The position numbers and the translations under genes are program-made. Below the pieces are notes generated by a model that ran no database searches, was not told the origin of the DNA, and saw only the letters and a list, made by a program, of their open reading frames with translations. Positions 47,901-61,978 of a stretch of 64,000 nt of DNA are shown here, in pieces. Position 1 is the first letter of the stretch. Each line of letters opens with the position of its first letter. This DNA is from Epiperipatus broadwayi (taxonomy: Eukaryota; Onychophora; Udeonychophora; Euonychophora; Peripatidae), in NCBI GenBank assembly GCA_028023455.1, contig JAQFVV010000020.1:11754385-11818384 (forward strand). The letters run 5' to 3'.

Positions 47901-50620
47901 ACATATATCTATATTATACATGCATTATATTTATTTTATTTTATTTGTATTATTCTATGTATAGGTTTAACATGCAATTTTATAAGTTCTCAGAATATTA
48001 CCACAGTAACAAAATTTTAAGGTGTATTATACTTGTCCCTTTTGGAGTTATTTAGAATATGAATAAATGTTGGAAAGAGTTCATGAAGTTGATGAATATT
48101 TTTATTATTGAATTATATTGCCAAAATTTTATATGCTTAGCCATATTTTGCTATATTTTTATATTTTTATTGCATGTCAGTTATTTGCTGTTATTATAGG
48201 AGATAGTAGTGTTATTCCTAATTTATATATTATTTTATTATGCCAGTAAGTTTTATTATATTTTTGTGATATTAAGCACCTAATGCTGTATTTAAAAACA
48301 CCTCTATCTTTTTGATGGATTATTCTCATATTTTTATTATGAGAGATATGGTCTAGCTCATCATTGCCCTCTTATTTATCCTATCATTTCATTTTGACTT
48401 TATGTTTTTAATCACTTGATGTTTATCTTGATAATATATTTTCTTAAAGTCATGTGTGGGGCTCAACCATATCTTTATCCTGGCTTTTGATATGTTTTGA
48501 AGATGATGTGTGATGCCAACTATACCTTCATTTGCACTGTTGGTAAATCAGAGTGGTTTTGATGTTCTTGCATAGCCAGATATTTAAAACCTGATTATAA
48601 TTATTCATGTGGTTATAAGAATTTATACATCTTCCAAATTTATCTTTACCAAAGGATGGTCAGATTTTATCTTATTTAGAGTTATTGAATATATTTCACA
48701 TAGGAACTATATAATAGAAAGTGACTGTATTAAAAGTGAACTGCTTTATTGAATTTGTAAAAAATAACATTAAGATTTCTGTTTTACTGATTATTTTATT
48801 AGTATTTTGTAAGCCATAATTTGATTTTTGTCTGGGAAATTTTGAAATTTATATAATTTATTAAATAACTTATTGTTTGCTTTTCCATATGGCACAAATG
48901 TCAATTAATATTATTTTAATTACTAACTTAAGATTTCTTATCTTTTTCAACATCATCTGCATTCTCAGAAATTAACCATACTACACATATTTACTTTATG
49001 CATTGAGAGTAGAAGAAAATATGATATAAAAGTCATTTTATTAAACTGTATTGTTAATATTAAGATAACACCCATAAAGAAGATTATGTTAGTCATTTTA
49101 AGTTAAAATGATAAGATTATTTTATTCATCTATTACTTTATTCATTTTGAGTTAAGATCATTATATGATTAGGAGAAAATCTGTTCGTGTGATATTTGGG
49201 TAGCAACAAAATCCCCTTTTCTACTCTTAATATCATGAATGCCATCCTAATAGATTATAATTATTTTTTAATGTAAGAGTTTACATGTTTAATTTTAAAT
49301 TTAATAATTATTTATTTTACTAAGATATTATCTTAAAGGTAAGATCATATCTTATTGTTACTATTTGTCACTAAGACCACATTCTTGGTTGGTTCTAAAA
49401 AATCAAAAAAGACTATGATTATTGAAGTATTCATTACTGAAAGAATCCTGAGATTTGATTACCATTATTATTTTAAGAAAGAATTACAGATCTGAGATAA
49501 AATATTTTAAAGAAATAATTACCATCCAAGTTATGTTGAGCAGGAATTGCTATGCCTAGAATCTGATTATTTAGAAAGAATCATTGAAATTAGAAGATTT
49601 AATTTTATTTTAGAAAATGTGTTAGATGAAAATTGTTGGAAGTAACGTAATCTTTTGTATAATGTGCTGCATCCGATTTTAAGAGTTGTTTTTAAAAGCG
49701 AATATTCTTCTGATATCTTGTTTATTAAAGCACAGTACTGATTGTATTCGTCTGGATGCATTTAGTTCTCTTAATTAACGAAACATATAAAAGTGTTAGT
49801 CTAAACTATGAGCAAATTATTATAATTAGCTTAAACTTTGAGGCTTCTTATTACTGTTGCTATAGAAATAACCTAGGTGGCTATAATCGCGCATCTTCCT
49901 GTTCCGGTCGCTTATGTAGTGACTGAAAAGACAATAATAATCAGTTTGGCTATATCTGGGTGGTGAAGTTTAGAAATTTTCTAATGTTGTTTTATTTTTT
50001 TAATCTGAGAATAATTAGATACAATTGAAATTGAATTTTCAGCTAGATTTATTAGGAATCAAAAAAAAAAAATAATCTATTTTGATTAAAACTTGAAAGA
50101 AAAAAAACTATTTGAAGTTTACTGGAAAAGGTCAAAATATACATGTATACTAAAATAGTTAAGTTAAGGATATTTAATCAGAATCGTCACAAAGGAAAAC
50201 ATTTTGTAAAATCCCCCCCCCCCCCCAATCATTTCTTATTCAATATTTTTTTTTTTAGATCTTTTTCCTTTCTGTAAAAAAACACGGCAAATAACTAAGA
50301 TTCATTTATTATTATTTCTTTTTTATCTTTTCAAATGACAGTTAATGTTTTTGGAGATTTTTTTAAATCTAAACATATGTAGTGGTTTTATTAATCAATC
50401 AAATTATTTTCTTTCATTTTTTCTTTCCAATATTATTGATGGAAAACATTCAGTTGTAATTTATTTCTTTATATTGCAGAAAAAAAATCAGAAATTCCTT
50501 TCTTTATATATGAAAGAATCAAGAAATTCAATAAAATTCTACCAAAATATTATAGGGGACATCTACTGTAAGAATTAAGGATAATATATATACACATATA
50601 TATATATAAATTTTATTTTA
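47901..50620. other. AT-rich DNA, no gene seen
   Basis: Contains a poly-C run at about 50213-50226. No recognisable coding sequence. Confidence 0.45.
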
Positions 50621-50621
50621 G

Positions 50622-50752
50622 ATTAAGTCATAACAAAACATGATAGGAAAATAGTTACTGATGAGGAAGACATGAGAGAATATGATGATCAGTGCCAACT
50701 GGCAAAGTTATTTCACCAGAAATCCAACTTGGAGGCATTGGATATTTTCTGA
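50622..50752 (+). other. Orphan coding-like segment, possible terminal exon
   Basis: After a pyrimidine/AT-rich stretch ending TTTTATTTTAG, the frame from 50639 encodes HDRKIVTDEEDMREYDDQCQ followed by LAKLFHQKSNLEALDIF and TGA at 50750-50752. The composition (acidic, no AT-driven Asn/Ile/Lys/Phe bias) differs from all neighbours. An in-frame TAA at 50624 means the TTTAG at 50620 could not be the acceptor for this frame without a later start. No family recognised. Confidence 0.2.
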
Positions 50753-51240
50753 TATCTTTTATTCATTTGTTTGAAGTTGATAATGTGAGCTAAAAGTTTT
50801 CACAAACATACATCTATTTAAATTATAGAAAAGGAGAAAAAAAAAAGTCAAAGAAAAAAAAGAATTTTGTGATGTTTGTACAAAACAATCTTAATTTGTT
50901 ATTTGACATCATATGATTCTTTGTATTATTTCTTTTTCGCTAGAAAACATTTATGTTTGAAAGACTTCATTCATATTTTGTCTAATTATAGCTCACCATT
51001 TCTCAGCTACATAAAATCTTTCAATATGGCACATTTTAAGTATGATTTTGGGATAATATTTATTATGCAAAACCTTGTTCAAATTTTCTGTATAATAGTA
51101 TTTTAGGAAATCTTTTACAATTCATTTTCTTCACAGGCCCAAACAAATATGTGTTTTATAGTAGTAGATTCGCCAGTGTCATGCAATGAAATAAAGAGCA
51201 TTCAGATTCTTAATTATGATAAGCTTTCATATTTAAAAAA
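50753..51240. other. AT-rich DNA, no gene seen
   Basis: Nothing recognised. Confidence 0.4.
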
Positions 51241-51500
51241 TCTTCATCATCATCTTCAAACATTATCAATCCACTGCAGAATGAAGGTATCTCCAACTTC
51301 AATCCGTCTTCTTTGATCATTAGCTTCTCTTCTCCACATTACCCCTGCACAATTTCTTATTTGATCCATTCATCTCACATGTGGTCTCTTTCTGGGTCTT
51401 TTATAATCTCTTGGAATCCAGTTTAATATTTCATTTGTCCATCTATTATCATCTCTTCTAGAAATATGTCCAACCCAACTCCACTTCAGTCTTTATATTT
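51241..51500 (-). pseudogene. RTE-type LINE, 3' end of ORF (copy 3)
   Basis: On the minus strand the sequence is close to copies 1 and 2: LKWSWVGHISRRDDNRWT, ILNWIPRDYKRPRKRPHVR, CAGVMWRREANDQRR and TFILQWIDN. It is followed by a degenerate (GAT/GAA) tail at 51243-51255. One stop (TGA for TGG in the HVRW position) is visible. 5'-truncated near the same place as copy 1. Confidence 0.82.
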
Positions 51501-52474
51501 TTTTCAAATGAACTCATAAATAATTTTTTTAGTGCTTTTATATTATGCTTACAAAAAGTACATATCTCAATTATATCCAAAAGCCCTCAATACAATTACT
51601 TTAGATTCTATCTTTTAACATGTTAAGTGTAGTGGTAACCCAGTAAAATCTCTGCTTTCTCTTGAATTCGAATCTGCTTTTCTCTCTAAAAAAAACAGTT
51701 GAATAGATATCAGAAGCTAGCTACCTAAATTTTACCTGTCTTTCAAATTTTGAATATAGTGCTTACATTGCATTATTATCTTTTAAGTCCTATTCAAATG
51801 TTGTAAAGACAAAACAAATGTGAGACTTTCTCTAAAAATGCTTCATTATGACTTATAATTATGAGGAAGATAAAAAATTGGTTTGATTACCTACTTGCAC
51901 ACAGAGAAATTATAAATGATGTGCTGACGGAAAAAACTGCAAAGAGTACGAAGCAAAAAAAAAAAAAAACAACAATAAAAAGAGTTGGATAAATGATCAT
52001 AAAATAAAAAATAGTTATGATGGAATGAAGAGTTAATAGTTTAGATTTCTCATATATAAAATATAACAGATGTAATATGTTATGAATAAGATGATGTATA
52101 GAGCTAGAGATGAAAACCCTTGAACAAGATGATCTAATTTGATTTGTAGGATGTATTTTCAACTAATATCATATGACTTAAAATTTAACATGTGATTTCT
52201 GCTATTCAAATGAATTTTGGGCAAAAAATCATTCACTTATTCATTTGATAGTTAGTAGAAATGTCAATCAATACACCAGCCAATTATAACATTTCTAGAA
52301 ATTTAAATTATATGAAAAAATTTATCATATATATATATGTCTGTTGAATTAATTTTTTTTTTACTTCTAGGAATCAGTATATAACTCCAGTCTTTTAAAA
52401 AAATTTTAATAGTGGAAGTTATAATATAGAAGTAGCTTTACGTAAGCAATAAATAAACAGCAAAGTTTAGTAAC
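51501..52474. other. AT-rich DNA, no gene seen
   Basis: Nothing recognised. Confidence 0.45.
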
Positions 52475-53021
<547 letters not shown>

Positions 53022-53096
53022 CGGCCGGGAAACGAAACTGGGACAACTGCTTGTAAGGTTGCTGTGCTGACCACTCAACCACCAATTTATGTTTTT

Positions 53097-53943
53097 AATA
53101 GCAGATATACATTTTCTTAAGTAGAAAAGATCACACAGGTATTTTTGTTAAATAATTTAATAGAGGTTAATTTTTTAAATAAGATCAAAGTTCGATATTT
53201 TAAGTATTTATTTTGATTAATTATAAATCAGACATAATTTTGAAACTATCAAAACAATTATAAAAAATTTGAACAAAAGGTCATTATCTGAAGTGAATGA
53301 TGTGGAATGACATAGTCTTATGGCTAATATAATTAATAGAAACTAATTTTTTTATAAGTTAGGTATTAGGAAAATAAATATATTGAAATAAATCTTTCAT
53401 CTCTGTTTACACGTGATTTAATTATTTCTTGCTATATTTCTAATTAGGTACGTATCTATGTTATTTTTAAAAAGATTCATTAATAACATGAATTTAAAAA
53501 AAGATATTTGTTAAATTTTTTATAAAAACTAACATTGACTAAAGTAAACATAAGTATTGTAATATTGTAGACAGTGGCTAACTTTGGCCATTCCAATATT
53601 ACGAAACTTCTTAAATTTAGAAAATACTAATTAAGGAGGAAATAACAGATTTAATTCCCCCTATGTTTTTTTTATAATACCAGACATTAATATATCTAAA
53701 AGTTTGCATTAGTTCTCAAACATTGTTTTTTAAGTAATATTCTAAATATTATTATCTGTTAAGAGTTGTAAAAGAGAGAGAAAAGTATAAAACTAAATAA
53801 ATAATTGTTTTTGTTCTCTCTCTTCAGTAATTATAATTATATACCAGTTTTAATTTTATTTTTGAAAAAATTATTAAAAGTAAAAAAAAAAATTCCTTCA
53901 GTAAATTATGCAACAAATTTTAATTTTAATTTATGAGAGAGAT
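53097..53943. other. AT-rich DNA inside the palindrome, unpaired
   Basis: No inverse counterpart found on the right side. No gene. Confidence 0.45.
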
Positions 53944-54048
53944 AAAGTGGTGCTGATATAGTACGCGCTCAACACCATTTTGAACTTTATAACTTACCCA
54001 AAGTCCCTGCTGACACATTCAAGTGATAAATGATATCGATTATCAACA
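53944..54048 (+). repeat. Left inner arm of the palindrome (diverged)
   Basis: Inverse complement of 54705-54812 with perhaps one difference in five bases, sharing TTCAAGTGATAAATGATATC and CGATTATCAACA. Confidence 0.85.
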
Positions 54049-54704
54049 TGTGGTTTCAAAAAAAGACATTTACAAAATCGCAAATTTCATCATTAATTAA
54101 AAAATCAAAATGCAAAGTTTGCAATTGTCATCAAGTATTTAAAAATCAAAATCAAACAATGTGAGTAAATACTTTGCATTAACATATGTTATCACAATTT
54201 ACATAAATCTTTCAAAAATCAAAATGCAATTTACATTTGTTAACAACCTGTGAAAGAAATCAAAAGGCAATTTACATTTTCTATTTTTTTTTAAAAAATT
54301 AAAAAACCTAATTAACCTTCTTTTCATTAATATGCCAAAAGATTATAACTTATAAAATATGAAATACAGCTTATTATTTTTACAAATAATAGGATTTTAG
54401 TTTTTTCTTATCAGAAATTCTTTGTTCACTACTGTTGATCACTTGAAGGTTTTTTTAAGATTTTTAAAGTAATATAAACTCCATAATATTATTAATACTC
54501 TTTTCAGTAGTTAACTACTACATATTTAAGTGGTATGTGCATTTGTGTTGACCAAAAACTTGTTTAAGATCCCCCCATACTTTGTTTCTTAGCTAGAAGA
54601 TAAATAACATGGATTAATTTAAATTGGCTAGATGATTACAAATACATTAAATTTAAAAATAAAATACAATTGTTATGTAATATGACATTCATGATTAGTA
54701 TGCT
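54049..54704. other. Palindrome centre
   Basis: AT-rich; 54070-54290 contains several copies of AAATCAAAATGCAA(A/T)TT(T/A)ACA-like words. No gene. Confidence 0.5.
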
Positions 54705-54812
54705 TGTTGATAATCGATATCATTTATCACTTGAATGGATCAGTGGGGATTTTGAGTGAGTTATAAAATTTAAAATGGCATCAAATGCATACTATATTGG
54801 CACTAATAAAGT
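54705..54812 (-). repeat. Right inner arm of the palindrome
   Basis: Partner of 53944-54048. Confidence 0.85.
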
Positions 54813-54987
54813 AGGTAAAGTTTTACATTTAACAAGATTTTCAAAAGAAAAGAAAAAAAATAGGTTTAATATTTTTGTTGAATGTTTTAATTAATTAAAG
54901 TTTTTTTCTTTTCTTTTATCTCTCTACAAAACAAAGGCCAATGTTTATAAAATCAAGGGCAATTAAAGGATTAATCATATTTTTGGC

Positions 54988-55350
<363 letters not shown>

Positions 55351-56290
55351 GTGATTGAAATTTAACTTTTTTTTTTATCTTTGACACATTTTCAATTTTA
55401 ATTTTAAAGGAAGAAATAAACTTTTCTAAAAAGAAACTCAATTGATCAGAGTTAAATTTTGTCAGGTGGGAGACAAGATTGTAAATGAATGGAAACAGGA
55501 TTGTTCCAAAAATAAAATAAGGGAGTGAGTAAATCAGTAGACCATACTCTATTGTAAAGAACAGTCATTCTGGATCAAGGTGTTGAAAAAGAGAACAGGA
55601 GTTGTCTGAATCAAGCTATTGAAGAAGCAGTAGAAGTTATTATTGATTCAAATGTTGAAGAAACAGTAGCAGTAATCTCTCCCGATTTAGCTACTGAAGA
55701 AAACAAATGCAAAAGTTCAGTTGAAAAATGGTTTTTAAAATGGAGTTAAGAAAACTATGTACTATGTTTTATCAAGAAGCTGAACTTGTCAAATTTCAAC
55801 TATTTAAACTGATCACATAGGAAAATGTAGAATATTCCTAAAGTAATCTGCTATAAGCATAATCTCTATCCAAAAGCATGGGTATCTGTATCTCTACATG
55901 TTAACCTGACGAGGAAAAATTATGAGAAAAAAAGGCTAAATTCTTTTTGTATGTTACTCAGAAAAATATTCTACTGCAAGATAGAAAAAATTAACTGTAT
56001 ACATTATTTAGTAAGTGGGTGCTAATAGAGAAGCCTACAACAAGAAAACAAACATGGAAAAATTGAAAATTACAATGGCCAAAGAAGGAAAAAATAAATC
56101 CATGGAAAAATGTACTTTAATATGCATATTAAATTTGCATTTATAGATAATTTTAAAATTAAGTAATAATTGGTAATAATTATATTGGTTTTTATATTTG
56201 AACATGTTTTTGTTATTCATTTGATTTTCTTTCAAAATTATAAAAAGGGTTTTAGCTAATATAATTTTTTTATTTTTGTTAGGTGAATTA
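55351..56290. other. AT-rich DNA, no gene seen
   Basis: A Glu/Val-rich stretch (about 55540-55700, with GAAGAAGCAGTAGAAG / GAAGAAACAGTAGCAG repeats) is a short degenerate repeat and not a clear exon. Confidence 0.4.
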
Positions 56291-56299
56291 TATATATAT

Positions 56300-58990
56300 T
56301 GTAACGGTCAGAATCGTCTATCTCGCTAACACACTGCATAATTCAAACCCCAGACACAAAACTGAACATTCTAGGAGGGGTTGCCTTCTAGATATACTAA
56401 GTTCGAATCTAAAGTCCAAATTTCACAGTGCCACCTATGTGATAACGCATCTGATGCTACAACTAGTATAACCTTTTACCAGTGCCTGGTGGTCAGGGAG
56501 AAACAAAAGACTCTATACTAAGATAAGTTTGGGTGGCTAATTAACGTCTATGGATTTATAAAAGAAATGCAGAAAATATATATATAGACCGAGACAGTGA
56601 TAGGAATCAAATAAAATAAGAGATAAAATTTAGTCTTAATAATTTCACACAATTTATTTATATAAATATATACATAACGCCACTGTCTGCGTATATGAGA
56701 CAGGGACGCGTATTAAATAATTGTTGGCATTTACATTTCAATAAAGACAAAAGGTTTTAAAACAGAGTGATACATTCTATTCCTCGAGCTAATAGCATTA
56801 CGATAATGTGCTTGATGAGATAGGAATATGTGCGAGGTGCTTTGAGTAAGTATACAAGTTTAAGAAAATATTTGAAATTGAATGTTCTAAAATATTTATT
56901 GATTTCAAGAATAGTAACGGACTAAAGCTTACTAAGCAAACGTGGGAATGGGATCAAAGCATTTATTTGAGAATAATAATAGAGTTGTATTGGGAGGTCA
57001 GTATTGCTGATAGTGAATTTATAAAGTTGGAGGGTGTGACTCGTTTAAGTCACGGATGCTTTGTAAAATAAATATAAAATGAAACAATATTGAAGATCTG
57101 GAATAATTACGGAGGGCATCTCACCGCTAACCCGTAGAAAAGTATTTTGATGAACAGCCGAAACTTAGCGACTGTGTGACGATTGCGTTTAATTCCCACG
57201 GGTGTCATTTGTAAACACTCTCTGCCTGGAAACTTGCAATAAGCGAAAAGAACAGACTTTGCCGTGTAAAGAATCCTTGGAAAAATAAAACAAAGCGGTC
57301 TCAACAACCAATTCATTTACCAGCAATACGAGACTAGTGTATATAAAAACATACTAAATGGGTTTTACTCGGATTAAGAGAAATGCCCAATCAAATTCCC
57401 CGAAATTCATTTAAGAGGGTCCGCACATTCTCGACGTCAATGATGAACTTTATAATGAAAGTAGAACATGGTAATTAAAATAGGAAAATGCATGCTTGCA
57501 GGTTTGAAAAGTAAGTATAGATATATATACGCAATCATGCATTTGGGGACACATTTAATCATTGACTTCGCACATACTCTTATATTAGTTTAAAATCAAT
57601 AACATGTAGATTTTAAACTATGTGATTATATTACATTAAAGAAAAGAATCGCCCTCGAACGAGTGATTTGCAAGACAATAAAATTGGAAAATTATAAATT
57701 TAAAATATGCCTTAATAGCGGCGTCTTATTTTCAATAGAGGGAATAGTTCACTCGGTCAAAGACGATTCTGACACATTATCATAATAAAATAAAGCTTTA
57801 TAAATAGAAAATATTAACCCAAGGATAGAGCAAAATGTTGAGTATATTTAAATACATGAAAGAAATACATAATGAAGTTGTGAAATATAAGAAAACAATG
57901 TTAAATAGCTATAGCATGTTAGTTAGTGATCACAAGAGCTCTTGGGTTAATTTGGGTTACCTCTGGAAACGCATTTGCAGGTAGATGTTCGGCAGGTTTT
58001 ATAATTCAGCAGCAAAATCTGGAATGTTCATATTTTGGCAGCGGCAGCAGCAGTTCCGGGGTCCGTGTGATAATTTTTTTGATGGTATGGAGCAGCGGCT
58101 GGCTATTCCGAGGGGACATAGCCATCTTAAACGCCTCTACTCGGACATGTCAAGGTTAGCAAATTATTAGAATCTTAGAACAACTCAGAAACCTTTAGAC
58201 AACTCAGAATTCTTTAAAAGCTTAGAATGGAGAACAAAAGAAAAACATCCTTTTTATAGTAAAATTTAACAATAGATTTGTCCTGGAGCGTACAAAATTA
58301 TTGGACCTATCTGCTGTAATTAAATCTATCCGAATGTCTAAAGGAATTCAACATTAATTAATTTCTTTTGTTAACTTCCCCGTCGACATTCGAATTACAA
58401 ACCAGATTTAATTAAAATTACTGCTACTAATTAAAGAAAACTTAAGTGGACAGCTGCTGTTTTTAGATAAAACTTATATAATTAAACTATTGTCCCTCAT
58501 TTATTTTAACAGAAATATTTGGGATGATTTTTATTAAATAAAACGAAAATTATTTTATTTTAAATTGTAATATTTGAATCTATCTACTAAATGAATATTT
58601 ACTAAATGAATTTTATTTTAAATCAAAATATATTACGACAGTAATATATTTGTAAATAGATTCAAACAAAATAACTAACAATTTATAATTTTGATATGTT
58701 TTAAAATGGATATCATAGTGTGTGCGCAATTACGACTTATATAACTTACTTTTTAATAAATGTAAATTATGTGAACAAATACATAATTCATAATATTTTA
58801 TTTTATTTGGGAATAAGTTATATATATAATATGAGCATTGTGCTCGTGGTTTAAAATTAGACGGGATTTTCGGTATATAAGTGTATTGCAGACACACTAC
58901 GATAGATTGGGGTTCAAACTAAGGTATGAGGGTAGGAAGTAGGTGAGAAAAGGTGAAACGAAGATCTGCAAAGCAGACCTTACTGTTTCA
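56300..58990 (+). mobile_element. CpG-richer 2.7-kb block with TG...CA ends between TA tracts
   Basis: Left border: (TA)n then TGTAACGGTCAGAATCG. Right border: CTTACTGTTTCA then (AT)n. The ends form a short imperfect inverted pair (TGTAACGGT and, on the other strand, TGAAACAGT). The block contains clearly more CpG and is less AT-rich than its surroundings (GGGACGCG, CCTCGAGC, ATTACGATAATG, CTCGACGTCAATG). No open frame over 80 codons shows a known domain. TG...CA ends fit an LTR or a large LTR-derived non-coding element. A DNA transposon is also possible. The target is TA-repeat DNA, so a duplication cannot be read. Confidence 0.5.
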
Positions 58991-59237
58991 ATATATATAT
59001 ATGATTAGTCATATTGAATAATTTTATTAATATAACATTTTCTTTTGAAACATGTTTTTTTATTTGAGTTTTCCTCCAAAATTATAAAAAAAGATTTTAA
59101 CTATTTTAAAATTCCCTTATCTCTTATTGTGAAAAGTTGTTCTTCCAATTTTAGTTATTAAAAAGGAAATAACATAATAAAGGCAAAGATTGATTAATGT
59201 AATGAATAAAAGTCAACTGGTTAATTGGATTTGTCTC

Positions 59238-60303
59238 ATATTTCCCCCAAAATAAGACCTACTAAAAATAAGTCCTAGCATAACTTTTATGAATGCTAAT
59301 AACATGAGTCCTACCTCAAATATAAGCCCTAGTCAAGATCAAATAGATAGATTGCTTTTGTCTGCCATGCACAATGAATGTATTGAATTATAAAGTAATG
59401 AATGTATAAATAAATAATATTATTGGCATTAATGCTTTAAATAAATGGTAGTGTAAATTATACAGTGTTTATGTATTTTTGCTCAAATATTTTTGACAAA
59501 TATAGTTTTACCTGTATAGAAAAACATTTTTCTCTTAGTTGAATCTTAGACTTACGGTAATCAATTTATTGACTTCACAAATGATTTAACAAACTTTTAA
59601 AATTCATCTACCATATATTGGACCATTTATAATTTCATTTATGCATTTTAGGTATTTATTTTACTTATATTTAATACTTAGATTTAGACTGCCCATTTTG
59701 TTTTAGAGTTTTATCATGTTATCTTTTAAATATTCAAATAAAAATTAATTGGATTTCTTAAATTAAATCATCAAACTTTCTCCTAAAGAATTGTTTTTAA
59801 GAATATTCAAGTATTGTTATTATGAGTAATTTGAAGTGTTTACAATGGGATCATCTTGATAACAGATGGACATGGTTGTGTCATATGAATCTTCATAATT
59901 AAATGTCATCTGTTGTAATGTACATATCTAATGTGCAAATGTGAAATACAGACACATTTTCAGAATTTTTGTGCCTGCATTTTTTCCTTTTGTGTAGACA
60001 AATCATTATTAACTGTTGTAATTTTTATTAGCACTCCTGTCTCATAAAATGGAAAATTCAAATGGAATAATATTTTGCTCCCCAGATAAAATTAGTGCCA
60101 AAAGGAAGAGCTATTTGGGTGAGTATGGTAAGATTCTTACAAATTTTTGTAGAGAGAAATACTTGAAATAAATGTACAATTTTGTACTTGATGGAATGAG
60201 GAGTTTTGTATATGAAAAAATAAGACATCCCTAAAAATAAGCCCTATGATGTTTTTGCCACAAAAAATTATATAAAACCCAGTCTTATTTTTGAGAAACC
60301 ATA
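59238..60303. mobile_element. Non-autonomous DNA transposon with TIRs
   Basis: Left end TTTCCCCCAAAATAAGACCT (59241-59260); right end AGTCTTATTTTTGAGAAACC (60281-60300), whose inverse complement is GGTTTCTCAAAAATAAGACT. Subterminal AATAAG(T/C)CCTA motifs occur on both sides. ATA flanks both ends. No transposase; about 1.06 kb. 'Cccc(c)aaaataagac' termini are seen in widespread small DNA transposons of animals; I cannot name the superfamily with certainty. Confidence 0.7.
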
Positions 60304-61472
60304 GTATAAAAAATTATATTTTTTTGATAAAATGTATTTCAGTTTGAATTATTATATCATGTCATTTTTAATCTTTTTAAATATTAATCAGTTTATTAAA
60401 TAATTGTGTAACACACTATTTTAGTGTTAATGTCTTTATTCCCCCAGCTATGGGCAATGAATGCGACTTGATTTCATTAAAGCTTAATATTATAAACATT
60501 TTACAATTACCCCAGTAAAAATATTTAAAATAGAATAAGCCATTATATTTAACTTTTATTCACAATCATAGTCTCTAGAGTTATTGTTTTCAGAGCTAGA
60601 TTAGACCAATAATGATTATTTAAATACGAGAATATATGTTTGTGTTTGAACAGTCAGGGATAACATTCTGGATAGTGCAAAGATATCATTTTTAAAGTTC
60701 ATTCACTGCATTTTATCTTTTTTTATTAGAAGAAAATTTAGTTTATAGTTGGCCAGTACACTAATTGTAGTATGTGATCAGGGCATTGATGAGAATCCCA
60801 TAACTATTGTTTTATTATGAGTGACAAATTAGCACTTAAGTATGTTCATGCAGATTATGTGTAATATTTTTGCCTAGGTTTGGAAGTGACTATATAAGTA
60901 ACCTGTTTTATAGTGTACCTTTTTAAAATCCAGTCACAAAGGTTGACTATCAATTGATGAGTTAATGGCTTATGTGTAATATTGGGTAATTTGTAGTTTA
61001 TAACTTATTATTAACATAACTACTAATATTTTATTCCATGATGGTCTCATGCCCAATTTACAGCCCTTCCTTTTATATTTATTCATTTTATATTTGTAAT
61101 AAGTGGGGATGATGTTGTTTTCCATCTTCCCATGTTACCCCATTCTTTCCACATCAACACAGTATAAACGAATAGTTATAGTAATAGATTACTTTATCAT
61201 AATTAAATACTAATGCCAGTTATTAAAAATAGAAACAGAATTTTACTCTGTAATATACAAATTTATTGATTTGAGTTAGCTGGTAATCATAACTGTTTAA
61301 CTTTTATTAAATTTTATTTCTTCAATTTTTATATTTCAAATGTTTTTTTTGATAAAACACACTATATATTAATTGTACAATTATCTAGCTATTTAAAATA
61401 TATTTATGCACACATACATAGACAAAATGAGACTCACTTTGTTTGATAGACCAAAAGACATATGAATTTCTG
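60304..61472. other. AT-rich DNA, no gene seen
   Basis: Nothing recognised. Confidence 0.45.
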
Positions 61473-61598
61473 CAAGATTTAGATGTTTAAAGTGTCATAG
61501 CATCAGCCGGGATGCAAACCCGTAACCCGGGCAACTGCTTGTAAGGCAGTCATGCCAACCTCTTGACCACCAATGCAAGAACAAGATTTAGATGTTTA
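61473..61598 (-). mobile_element. Short tRNA-Val-like SINE, subtype B, with perfect 17-bp target duplication
   Basis: The body 61490-61581 on the minus strand: TTGCATTGGTGGTCAAGAGG, loop CTTACAA, long variable region, B box GGGTTTGCATCCC, end TATGACACTT. CAAGATTTAGATGTTTA is identical at 61473-61489 and 61582-61598. The tail is very short. Confidence 0.96.
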
Positions 61599-61978
61599 TG
61601 TGACAGTTGGAGAGCTTTTACAATCAACAAATTTACATAATATTGCACCTTGTTTATTTCTAATATTACATTACATTTATAATTAATAGATTAATGTACT
61701 TTAAAAATATGTAAATAAATTTAGAAATATGTCAGCTACATCATAATGAGATAGCGATTATATCTGTTATATTTTAATGAATGATTAGCATCAGTTCAAA
61801 GCAGCAAAGAGACTGCAGAATAATTTTCCGATTTATTTATGTAGTATGGAAACTGAAAAAGTTTTGAATCTGAAGTTTTTTTTACTGGCTTTGCAGGTTG
61901 ACTTATAAAAAAGATTGCAGATCTGAATATTCATGTTTATCAATGTTAATATGAGTAATTGCTTTATTTATTGAATAA

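Noticed and set aside
57107-57316. 69-codon minus frame in the CpG-rich block
   Set aside because: No recognisable domain, and frames of this length are expected in less AT-rich DNA.
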